Below, in pieces: positions 33,576-44,220 of a DNA stretch of 64,000 nt (positions are counted from its first letter, which is position 1; each line of letters opens with the position of its first letter). Position numbers and translations under genes: made by a program. The DNA comes from Sipunculus nudus (lineage: Eukaryota; Annelida; Sipuncula; Golfingiida; Sipunculidae): assembly GCA_026874595.1 (NCBI GenBank), contig CM049307.1, forward strand, positions 41,920,362-41,984,361. The letters are read 5' to 3'. Below the pieces are notes generated by a model that ran no database searches, was not told the DNA's origin, and saw nothing but the letters and a program-made list of their open reading frames with translations.

Positions 33576-35136
33576 TATATACATATATATATATATATAT
33601 TATATGTATAATCTTTGATACAATAACATAATACTTATATAAATAGAGAAACTTTGTGTCTCTCATGGTTTGTGATCAAAGACCCTTGTCATCTTTGTAA
33701 ACCCTTTTATGTGATTAGTGCGGTTAAGTGCAGACTGAAGTTGACGGTAGAGGCAAATGACAGAATGAGGAAAATATACAGGGTTCCTTAATATCTGAAT
33801 ATCTTATATTTAAAATAATATGATTTTGCGGCAATCATCCCAGGCATTCCTTTTGATGGAAAGTAGGTCATCCGTCATGCTTGTCATGCCAAGCGGTTGG
33901 CCTTAAGTCAATGGCCGATTGTATCCAGTGTTAAGTACGTAGCACCTTAAAAACTGCTGCTTTGTTATATTCACGATTTGTTAAAGATATGACTAAAAGT
34001 TTTTTAAAAATACCAACGCTTTTCTAAATTCACATGGACAGGCACGGCGACCGGTACTGCTTTGTTGTTTTCCATGATTGTTAAACGATATCACTGACGG
34101 TTCGTAAAAAAATACCGACGCTAATCTCCATTTACATGGTCGTACACGGCCAGTCATACTCCTTTGTTATTTTCAGAATTGTTTATTGATATAAGTGAAG
34201 GAATATCAAAGATAACAGCGTTCCTTTCCATTCACATAGTGCAACACGGCCAGATGGCCCACGCCCATCAAGACCTAATTAGGTCACGCCCCCATCCAGA
34301 CCGCGCGCATTAGAACCACGCTCAAAAGCAGCACGCCCATTCAGACCCCGCTCATTAAAACTGACACCGAGTAGTTTCCATGTTTGCCAGCCGATGTCTT
34401 TCCCTGTCACTATAACAGGTGCATTTGTAAGAATTTTGGTTTGTATTTTGTTGATAATATGTTAAATTCCTCTATAAATCTGTTTTTTCTTAACTGCATG
34501 CCTGTTTCCATAAGGGACACTTAATATTCCTGATTCGTCCATTTTGATTAAAGCTGATCACTGATCCTAGTAAACACTACACGAATATGTCAGCAGTGAG
34601 AAGGCTATCACTATCACTGCTGTCAAACTAGGTTAAAATATTACTGCCTAACACAAGCATTACAACTTGGTATGGTGAGAGTCTACCTCACAGACGGTTG
34701 AACATAACTGTTCAAATTTGTCTGGGCACATATTTCTTGTGCAGCATGAAGACAACAAATAATGGTGTCACTTGGTGTTACCAAAACCAAGCTTCTGAGA
34801 TAATCTTAAAAGTTATAAATAGTATTTACTTCTTTCGACAACTATACATTAAGTGGAATATTCTCAGCAGTAAATGTCATATACCAGTATATACCGGGAT
34901 GGAAACACTTGAATACCCTCTGTCAAGCTGAAATAATTAAAAGTTGGAAGGAAAGTGTCATGAAAACGGATTACGCCGTGCCGTGTTATGTACCAACCCC
35001 CTGTATTTCGATGGAACCATTACACCAATTGTACGAGGTGCACAGTTAATGGAAGAACTGGCCTGCTTAAACACGGGGTCAAAGCAGAGTCTGAAAAAAA
35101 ATTAACACCTGGGCATCTGATCAAGGAAATACGGTA
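32276..35136. mobile_element. 2.86-kb foldback-type inverted-repeat element
   Basis: The outer ends TACCGTATTTCCTTGATTAG and CAAGGAAATACGGTA are inverted. Long inner arms pair as well: 32405-32690 against 34083-34378 (shared words GGTCTGAATGGGCGTGCTG, CCTAATTAGGTC, CGTGTACGACCATGTAAAT), and 33060-33240 against about 33600-33730 (GATGACAAGGGTC, TATTGTATCAAAGATTATAC). A TA-rich centre (33525-33605) forms the loop and CT tracts (32696, 32838) sit in the left arm. The right arm also holds a partial direct duplication at 33996-34150. No transposase frame was found. Confidence 0.8.
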
Positions 35137-35163
35137 TTTACACATCATATAAATTCTTAATTA

Positions 35164-37633
35164 AACAAGGGACCCATGGGTCACGGCGCTCAGCTGATCG
35201 CCTATAAATGGACTATAAATGTTTCTCCACTGTGATACTATATTGAGTCGATAAAGCTTATGAATATCATGGACATGTTGGGCTATTATAAACGTATGTA
35301 ATGTATTATGTGAGTAAATGATAAATGAAATTACCTGACTGATGGATTAATAGAGTCAAATATAGTGGTTTATTTTTTATTTATTTAGGAGGGGTTGAAA
35401 ACTGTGATATATCTGAGCAAATATGAATGCAATGACAGCAGTAATAAGCAGTAGTAGAATGATGATAAGGCTATTTGTTGAATGATCTAAAGTGTATGGT
35501 AGTCTGCAAGCTTTCAATTTGACAGATATGATGTTATGATTAACTATGCTGATGAAGTGATTTATGAATTTGTGACTGTATGACACAATATCTCTTTAGT
35601 CTTGACAAGGTACATTATTGTGATGCCCCCTATGTCTACATATTACACAATATTGACATAATTTCTGGCATGTACATAGGTACCTATGGACGAATAGTTA
35701 TACAAAATATTAAAGTATGAATATATCTGATTCATCTTGTTCTTGCTTACCGAGGCTGACTTTAGGATGGGGTTCGGAGAAGGGAAAAGTGAGGGCAGCA
35801 TGAAGGTGGATGTAGAAATATTCTATTGTAATGTTTTTCATTTAAATAAGAATATGAAAAGCTAAGAGGAAAGGGGCCCTCCTACTTGGTTATGGTAAAG
35901 TTCTAAATATATGATTGCAAACTAATACTCTGACAAGACTGTCATGAAGAAAAACAGTAAAATTTTGAGATACTGTGATGCATATGAAAATTTACAGATG
36001 GACAGGCAAGTGGACAGAATGGATTAATACCTTTTTTTCACTTTCAAGGAAATAATGCATTTAAGTTTATATATAATCCTATTTTTTTAAGCATATCCAC
36101 TTTTTCCATTAAGTGGTTTTTATCTGAATCATTTTTTTATTTACAGGTTTTATAAATTTTTAATAAGAAAAACCTGAAAATATAAGTTAAAATATTAGAA
36201 TTGTTGCAAAAGTTGCAATCATTATATATACAGAGTAAAAAAACTGAAACTATAAGTTAAAATATTAGAATTGTTGCAAAAGTTGCAATCATCATATATC
36301 CAGAGTGTAGCTCATATTGGGTCATATTATGCATACACATATATTTTATTATTTTTAAATCATAAATGTTTAAACTGAATTTAAAAGAAAATAATGCCAC
36401 AACATGGCATCTACAAGAATATCCCTTGAATCACTATTAAAAAGTTTTGCACATTGGAGTTTTCAGTACATGCAAAATAAAATCAAAGATTCAGTAAATT
36501 TGATAAAATAAAACATCTTTTCAAATTAAGTAAACACACTGTTTGTTGAATGAGGGACAAACAATATCATTGTGCTAATTACTATCCCAGTTTTAATTTA
36601 TTACTGGAATTAACAGTCAATTTCATAGCAATACACCACTTTGTGGACACAATTAAATGTACACTTTAATCATTGTAACCCTGGTGGTACAATACAAAAT
36701 CTAAAATGTAGCATAGCCTAGAATAAGAATGAATCAAATACAGAAAAAAATAACATTCATCTAGTTTATGCACCATCGGGGGGGGGGGGGGGGGGGTGGG
36801 GAGTGCAGGGCAGAGGGGATGCCTGCTGGTAATGGCCAGGCTGACCTAAGGCAAGCTGCCTGGGGTGGGTTACATAATGCAAGTATAGGCTGTACTACTA
36901 GGTGGGCTAGATGTAAACAACACTTGACATGGTGTATGAAAACATGAATAAAAGCTATTCTTTCCAATCAATTTCTTTAAAAATTTCAGATTTTAAAAGA
37001 TTAAATCCTTAAGTATATATGCTGTGAAAATTAAATCAACAGTGCCAAAGTTGGACAAAACTTTGTATTGATTTTTTTTTAAGGTATTGATTTTTTATTT
37101 ATTTCAATAACTTGAAAAATTTGCAAACTTCAGATCTAATTTTTTGGTAAAGAATTGAATCTTGATTAAATAAAGTTATATTCCTTAAAAAAAAGTCTCT
37201 AGGTTCAGCAATTCTCATGTTAGGTGAGTAAATATATTTCCTGATTTTTAAAAAAATTGCATTATGTTTGGGCCCATAACTTCAAAATAATACCCAATAC
37301 TGACCTAATTTTTGGTATGTTCATAGAAAATGTATGAAAGAATGTGTATACTAAATACGATCAAAAACAGATCAGTGGTTTTGATATTAGGCAGCCTTGA
37401 AGTGTAACAATGGCTTTTTTTATGGAAAACGGAGTTTTTTTCCTTAATATCTCGAAGGAACGAAGTCCTAATGACCCAATTTTCGGTATGGTAGGAGATT
37501 TTGAGAACATCTAATGGTATGTAAAATTTTGGATTCGAAGGTCCAATGGTTTTAAAACATGCCCTGTTAACGGACGGATGAACAAAGGACCACAACTATA
37601 GCTCAGATGACTTTTAGTCAGCTGAGCTAAAAA
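35164..37633 (+). repeat. interspersed repeat, CAGCTGAG-ended family, long copy
   Basis: It runs from AACAAGGGACCCATGGGTCA to CTATAGCTCAGATGACTTTT, AGTCAGCTGAGCTAAAAA. The right part (about 37030-37600) is an inverted homologue of the 52.3-kb element. Other insertions seem to interrupt it, including a 68-bp tandem duplication (36170-36306) and a G-tract at 36778-36796. Whether both ends belong to a single insertion is uncertain. Confidence 0.6.
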
Positions 37634-38223
37634 GTGTGCCATGGTCAAAGTTTATGGGCAAAATTTAAGGTACTGATATTATTTTTGTGCTAATAACTTA
37701 AAAAATTTACAAAATTCTGATCTAATTTTGGGTAAACTATTGAATCTTAATTAAAGAAAGTTATATACTTGGGGAAAAGTCTCTAGTTTCAAAATTTTTC
37801 ATGTTAAGTGAGTAATATTTTTCCTTATTTTTTACAAAGTCCATTATGTTCGGGCCCTTAACTTAAAGAAATTACACTAAATAGACTCAAGTATAAAGGA
37901 AATATATAGAAGAATACTTCTGGTAAATATTAGGAAAAACAGATAAGTGGTTTTGATATTAGACAGTCCTGAAGTGTGATAATAGGTTTTAAATTGAAAT
38001 TTGAGGTTTTTCCTTAATATCTCAAAGGGAAAAAGGTCATATTGACCCAATTTTCGGTATAGTAGGAGATTTTGGGGACATCTAACAGTATGCCAAACTT
38101 TGGAATTGTTGGTCTAAAGGTTTCAAAATGTGCCAGTCTAACGGATGGACAGATGGATGGACGGACGACAGACAATGGACCACGACTATAGCTCAGATGA
38201 CTTATAGTTAGCTGAGATAAAAA
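37634..38223 (+). repeat. truncated adjacent copy of the same repeat family
   Basis: It repeats the internal blocks GTGTGCCATGGTCAAAGTT, GATCTAATTTTGGGTAAAC and GATATTAGACAGTCCTGAAG, then ends CTATAGCTCAGATGACTTAT and AGTTAGCTGAGATAAAAA. It lacks the AACAAGGG left end and directly abuts the preceding copy. Confidence 0.65.
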
Positions 38224-39740
38224 TTCCAGGTCTCCCTTAATGTTGAGTATGAAGTTTCCAAATTCGAGGTCCAGCTGTTGTGATTTGTGCCTATCTCAAT
38301 TTCATTGTGCTCAAACCATGTTTTTTCTCATAACTTACAGAATATAGGCAACAGTGACCTAATTTCAGATTTTGAAGAGTATTTAAGCAGACTTCCCTGG
38401 ATCTTTTTTTCTTAATTGCGAGATATATCATTTACTATTTTTTGTTCATCTGACTTTACAGGTGCTCAAAACATCCATTTCTTTAAGAATACACAGAATA
38501 CATGTCACAGAGACCTAATTTCAAGTTTCAAAGGGGATTTCATCAGGACCTCCCTGGATCTTTTTTTAAAGAAGTTTGTAGGTCTATCATTTATGATTTG
38601 TGCCCTGACTTGCCTGTTGATCAAAACTTGTTTCCTAGAATAGTAAGATCCTGCAGAATACAAGTTACAGTGACTTAATGTGGGCACCCCAGAAGACTCC
38701 ATCAGGACCCCCTCCCCTCCCCTTTCCCACTATCAAATTGATTAAAGGAAGATGTTTCTAGGTCCAATGGTTACATTATCTGCCCTGTCTTACTTAAAGA
38801 TACTAAATATACTGTTACTGCCCCTAGTTTGCAGAAAACAGATATCAGTGACCAAATGTCTGGGTTACAATAAAGAATTTAAATGGACCTCCCTTGATTG
38901 CTATACAGTAAGAAGTTTTGCTCTGGGAACTCAGAATCATGGCTACAGTAAACCTGGACTGATTTAATTACTTGAAAATACAACTCACAGTGGTTAACTC
39001 TAATCTACCACAAATGTCACGTTATTTTAATAACTGATAAGTTAGAAAAATAACTTATTTTGGTACAGAACTAGAAAAGATACTGATTTATTTTATGAAA
39101 GGGAATTTTGCAAATTATAATAGATCTAGATGTTTTTAGGTTTATTGACATAAATGGAAAAATGAGAAAAGGGCATACTAAAGAAAACTCATGGACCTCC
39201 CAGAGACATATTTGTGTGAACAGAAAACATTTTTACATTTAGCTGCACATATTTTTATTTTGCAACTTTTTTTGGCCACCTATTACTTCATTACCTGAAT
39301 TTTAATCATCATATTGTCTGTCTGTATACATAAATACCTTGTCAAGACAATGCGCGTGTATTTTTTTTGTTTCTCCTAGAAAAGTTTGAAGTGTGGATTT
39401 CTTTTTACTATTACTATACTATTAGTACTATCACTACGGTACCAATGTTTGTGATTAAACAATCAAGTTTTCAAACTCAAAGTTACAGTAAATGACGTTT
39501 TAATTTTTTTCATAATGGACACTGTTTAGGAGTGAAAACACCATTTTATTAACTCGTTTACTGATAATGATTCATCAGATCGTGGACTCTGACTGGATTA
39601 GAACAAGCACGATCACTACAACACGGGGTGGTACCAGTCACACAGGTGACAGGAAGTAGACAATGACAGGTAAACAGACACAGGTGTCAATCCACTGGAA
39701 AATACATGCACTCTTTTTCAGTGAAATTGTCTGCTGAAAG
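38224..39740. other. repeat-derived and unassigned intronic DNA
   Basis: Words related to the monomers at 29.4-31.4 kb (ACAGAGACCTAATTTCAAGTT, GGACCTCCCTGG) recur in diverged form to about 38900. After that no structure is recognised until the promoter region. Confidence 0.4.
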
Positions 39741-39780
39741 AAAACGTGTCACTAAATACTACTGACGTAGTGTTTCTTAC

Positions 39781-39900
39781 CATAAAAGTGTAAGAAATAT
39801 CTGAAGCGATGCCTTGATAAATCTTCCTCTTTGGTCTTGGGTTTTGGTTAATTCACACGTCGCAGGGAGGCGTTCCCGTTTCTCAGATCGCAGCCATGTT
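39781..39900 (-). other. VAMP7: probable 5' non-coding first exon of the VAMP7-like gene
   Basis: On the minus strand a CpG-containing segment ends in ACTTTTATG followed by GTAAGA, a good splice donor at 39780. There is no long open frame, so it would be 5' UTR joined to the acceptor at 25666. If so, the terminal ATG opens an eight-codon upstream frame that overlaps the main start. The upstream limit is approximate. Confidence 0.45.
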
Positions 39901-40064
39901 TACCAAATAAACTCGCGAGATAATGCGTGATCCGAACACGGACCAATTAGCTGATGTTTGATGAAGTGTTGGCGGTGATGTAAAACCCGATCTTATTGGC
40001 TTATTTCCGCACCCGGTTTGATCTTCTTTCAACACAAAGACGGGACACTGATTGATGAATTAAA
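39840..40064. promoter_or_regulatory. putative bidirectional promoter
   Basis: A marked local enrichment of CpG. Motifs seen are CTCGCGAG (39912-39919, nine of ten bases of the TCTCGCGAGA element), a CCAAT box near 39943 and an inverted CCAAT near 40003. A minus-strand donor lies at 39780 and a plus-strand donor GTAAGT at 40065-40070, so transcripts may leave in both directions. The minus transcript would be the VAMP7-like gene; the plus partner was not identified. Confidence 0.45.
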
Positions 40065-40070
40065 GTAAGT

Positions 40071-41090
40071 CAAAGATTTCCTGTTAATTAAGATTCCGAT
40101 CACTCAGAAGCGATCGTCATACAAGGACTTTAAATGTTTTATCCATTTATTATGAGCTGAAACCCTTGTCAAGTGTTACACTAGCCATAGTTTGAGCGAT
40201 AAAATGACAGCTTTCCGTCCAGTGAATGAGAACCCCCTGCTGTTTTGGACGCAGATAGGAGTTGTATTTATCATTCATTAATATCAACATATTGTAATAA
40301 TCTCTGTAGTTCTTTTTCCTGAGACGAGAATACATGGAAATGTTGTGTACAAACAATTTTTCAGTCCTCTGTCATAAAAGACTTAAATGAAATGCCAAAT
40401 GTGAAGTGTCAAATGGCAATGACCATAAAATGTTAAATTACCATGTTTTTTTTTTTTACAGATTCTATTGTGATATATTTTTGAATTTGCCATTATTGAT
40501 TTATCGTTATGATAAATTATATTCTGGTCCAACCCTACTGTCCACAATATTTGTCACAATATTTTTTTCCACATTTGTTTCAGTATATTTCACCATGGCA
40601 AAGTGCAGCTTTCACATGAATAGTTATTTTGAAAAAGAAAAAACTGTCACACTCAGTAGCAATGTCTCAACTACTGTAATGATTCTAAATAATAGGTCAT
40701 ATTACATTTCCTATTATGACATTAAGATTATCGTGGCCAGGTATCTGTTGCCAGCAAAACAGACACAAGCCCAGAGGAGGACCACCCAGAGCCAATATTG
40801 TTACATTTTGTTTTGAATAACAGCACACCTGCTCAGCAAAACATGTTGTAGTGTGCTTAAATGATATCTGTATATGCATGGAGGTTAGTTGTACATATTT
40901 GTAAAAAAAAGGTAAAGGTGGGGGTTTATAGTCTGATATCACTGACGATGTCAGTCTCATCTGACTTTACAGTTTGCCTTCCTGGTCTTTCTGGCCTGCG
41001 TCTTTCTGGTAGCTTTTCTCAGCTTCCTGGGGAGCATACAACCCAAGCAGCCATATGAGGTGCTAAAAGGTATTCGTTCTATGTTTGTTT
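40071..41090. other. gene-poor DNA, no supported exon
   Basis: If the plus-strand donor at 40065 is real, this is intron. The 136-codon frame at 40406-40816 is AT-driven and has no recognisable domain. Confidence 0.4.
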
Positions 41091-41099
41091 TCCTCCCAT

Positions 41100-41251
41100 G
41101 ACCACTACCCATTCACTCCTTGGTTGAGAGAGCGCATCCTTGTGGTAAAGACTTTGCCTGGGAGTCTTAGCACAAGTGGTCAGATCGGGATGTGAACCCA
41201 CAGCTTGCAGTCACAAGTCCAGCGCCCTATCCATTACACCACCACACTCCA
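41100..41251 (-). mobile_element. tRNA-derived SINE
   Basis: Read on the minus strand it opens with a tRNA-like head. The A box TGGTGTAATGG lies at 41231-41241 and the B box GGTTCACATCC at 41188-41198, about 33 bases apart as in tRNA genes. The body continues with CAGGCAAAGTCTTTACCACA, a motif like the CTTGGGCAAGACACTTTACC core of many animal SINEs. It is a SINE rather than a tRNA gene because the acceptor stem cannot form. Confidence 0.8.
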
Positions 41252-42304
41252 TATTTTGAATGTGCATGTGTGGAATTTGACATGAACTAGCCAGTAGCAA
41301 ATATGGCGCAGCTCAAGTAGAACCTAGGTCAGAGGAGCTGTTTAAATAAACCCAGTTTCGAAGTACAACAGAGTGTAATGCTGCTATGTCATAGTCCGGT
41401 GCATGGCAGCCAACGAAAGAACACTACAGCGAACACAGGGCCCTGGGTGGGATGCTGGGCCAGGTGCAAGCAGCTGTCACTTTTCCATAAATTTAATATA
41501 TATATATCATTTAAACTGCATTTTATTTACATTATGACATTGGATGTTTTGCATGGGATGGATTAAGCTGCAATATAGAGAACCTTACCAGGCTTACCTA
41601 TACCATTGTAATATATTTAAATTTAACAAAAGTTACATTTTCATTGACTGATAAACGAGATATGTTATCAGATTATCTTACACTCTGTATTGTTAGACTT
41701 GTAAATTGTGATGCTTGTAATTTATTAAGTTAAAAATTTTATTAGCTTTGATAAACCTCTGAAGTTATCAAATTCCACGTTGAAGAGGGAGCTTTTTTCT
41801 TTGCTAATATGTATGTCAGATATTCCCAGAGTAGTGCCTTGTGAAAAAAATTATGAAAAACTTGCCCAGGAGACAGCCCTGAAATTTACATGCATTATGC
41901 AATATTTTCACCATTTTATCATGCACGTAATGGTTCATCTGAGCTTACAAGGACATATACACATACTGGGTATGTTAAATATACATGATGTGTAGTGTTT
42001 ATTCCTTAAAATATTATGGCATCTGCCAATATTTCATTCTCAAATTATTTGATTACCTATATGTGCACAAGTAGAATTATGCTTGCACCAGGTGAAATCA
42101 GTGACACAAAGCATAAGATAGTGTGCACAGTGCACACCACCTGGTGGCCATACTGAGCAACTTCAAATCAAAATGTTTCAAGCTTGTAACTGGTGTTTTT
42201 TCTGTCATATTTTTTTTTAATTTTTAATATGTTTTGGTGGAGGTAACCCTCCATTGGCAGAGGTAACCGCCTCAATTTTTTTTAATGCCAAATAAACTAC
42301 GTAT

Positions 42305-42580
42305 TTGTACATCTAGAGAATTCCATTCTGGCTTCGGACTGTGACAGTGCAGTAACACTGGCTTCCTCTCATTTTATATCCTTTTGTCAGCCAGGCCCAG
42401 TGACTACTGCACCAGCGTAATCGCCCCCATTGCTGGGTAATACCAGCAATACCCGAGTGAAACACAGCAGTTGGACACAGCCTCCCCATTAAGCCTACAG
42501 AGCACTCACCTTGATTGGGAACCAAATGTGAAAATTCTCACCACCTGGCCTGTGCTCTACCCATGAGCCACAGAAACCGG
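42305..42580 (-). mobile_element. second tRNA-derived SINE
   Basis: On the minus strand the A box TGGCTCATGGG (42560-42570) and B box GGTTCCCAATC (42513-42523) define a tRNA-like head. It is followed by a body of about 200 bases with CCTGGCTGACAAAAGG near its end. It is a different head from the SINE at 41.1 kb. Confidence 0.7.
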
Positions 42581-43339
42581 TTCTGTCATGTTTATTGTCC
42601 TTGTTTGTGAGTTGTCTCACATGCTCAAGTTCAGGCCTTTGGCTACACAGTTTTGTTGTGATAAACAGACACAGGGACTGTGTTTATTCACTCACAGAAC
42701 CATAAAAACATGAAACAGGTAAACCAGACAGAGTCATCAATGTGCCCAGATAGTTTTGCTGGGAAACTTTTGTACTCATCAAAAATGAACTTATAGCTTG
42801 AGATAATACATATATTCTTGCAAATGTTTATGTACCTCTTATAAGATTAGAATTTTGATTAAATTGACTCTTGAGAAATTAAGTTTCAAATAATATGAAT
42901 GTGCTTGGCATTCTTTAGAAGTAAGCATGTCACACCTGCATTCAAAGTTAGATTATGCTCAGTTCATCTTTAATTGATAAATGGTAGACAATTCTTGGTG
43001 ACAGTGATCTGGTCTGAATAATATTTTTGTACACATTGTCCTTTGGTATTAAATTATGTTATATCAGATATCTTTTCTTTATTAGCACCCAAATCTGGTA
43101 AGCCATGTAGGCATTTACCTTTGGTAGCCAAAACTAAGTGCATGTCCCAATTTATTCCTAATATGACTTTTCCACTGCACTAGTAAGTAGTAACACCTGT
43201 TGGGGATGACTAACACTAAGTATTCAGGTCCATTTTATTGTCAAAGAAAGCTCGTATTTGTTAGATCACAATTAACAAATGATAAAAGTGAACACATCAA
43301 ATAGTTAAATGAGAGGTTTCATCTTGAGTGTTTGGTATG
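42581..43339. other. gene-poor DNA
   Basis: No coding, RNA or repeat feature recognised. Confidence 0.4.
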
Positions 43340-43347
43340 TATATATG

Positions 43348-44212
43348 TCAAGGCCCAGATTCCGATCATGACCAATGGCTGATTGGTCTGGAAAAAATTC
43401 CAGATCAGGATTTAGGCTAAAACAAATCACAATCGGATTTAGGCTGGACCAAATCCTGATTGGGATTTGGTCTGGACTAATTCGTGATTGGTCCAGACCA
43501 GTTCCCGAACGGGATTGAGTCGGGCCTAAATCCTGATCTTCAGTTAATCACAAAGAGAATGACTTCTTGTTTAATCAGTTGAAGGTTATGGCAACCCATA
43601 CCCCTGATCCAGCTCATAACTGTATAGAATTTGGTAACTTCTTGTCCACAAGGCTCTTTTCAATTATCAAATCAGTGTTTAATAAACTTTAATTATTTAT
43701 ATTTATAAAATGTTTTTATTTGTTTTAGATACTGAATTTAATTATTCTGATTCATACATACATGATGCATACAGACAATACAAGCCAGAGAAAGTTTTAT
43801 CTATCAAGTTTAACATATTTTGAATTTTTTAAAAGGTGAACTTGTGCCACAAAAGTCAGTAGTATTCTATTATTCCTTTAATTAACTCAAGTCAGGTACC
43901 AGTCCTACTAATATTCACTGGTTAAACTATGTTTTTGTAGTTTGGCATAAATAAAATTTTGTCATAATTACATTAGATTTATGTTTATGAATAGGCTAAA
44001 AAAATTGATTTTCCTTGATTTAATCAGAAGTATATGCTGCAGGTGTTATAAAGTATTATGTAAACTCAAAGAGGCTGAATCAGGATTTGGTCTGGACCAA
44101 TCAGGACCAGCAATGGTTCTGTCCAAATCCTGATTAGGCTGGACTAAATCCTGATCAGGATTTGGTCTTGACCAATCACCAACTGGTCCAGATTGGGATC
44201 TGGGCTTTAATA
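43348..44212. mobile_element. TIR element with subterminal palindromic motifs
   Basis: The ends TCAAGGCCCAGATTCC and GGGATCTGGGCTTTAA are inverted. TATATATG occurs outside both ends (43340-43347 and 44213-44220), matching an 8-base target duplication as made by hAT elements. Within about 200 bases of each end the words AATCCTGATC, GGATTTGGTCT and TGGTCCAGACC are repeated many times in both orientations. The centre is AT-rich and non-coding. The exact right border is ambiguous by two bases. Confidence 0.75.
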
Positions 44213-44220
44213 TATATATG

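Larger units (their letters stand above)
25666..39780 (-). other. probable first intron of the VAMP7-like gene
   Basis: It is bounded on the minus strand by a good donor (ATG then GTAAGA at 39780) and an acceptor (TTTTGCAG) just upstream of the coding start. The interior is almost entirely interspersed repeats, listed separately; no coding segment was found. A direct tandem duplication of about 40 bases lies at 26475-26554. Joining the two ends into one intron of about 14.1 kb is inference. Confidence 0.5.

Noticed and set aside
40406-40816. 136-codon plus-strand open frame, the longest in the window
   Set aside because: It is AT-driven composition rich in Tyr/Ile/Phe, has no domain and no codon bias, and overlaps an open frame on the other strand.
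41188-41241. tRNA gene suggested by A and B boxes
   Set aside because: No acceptor stem or intact cloverleaf; the tail matches a SINE body.
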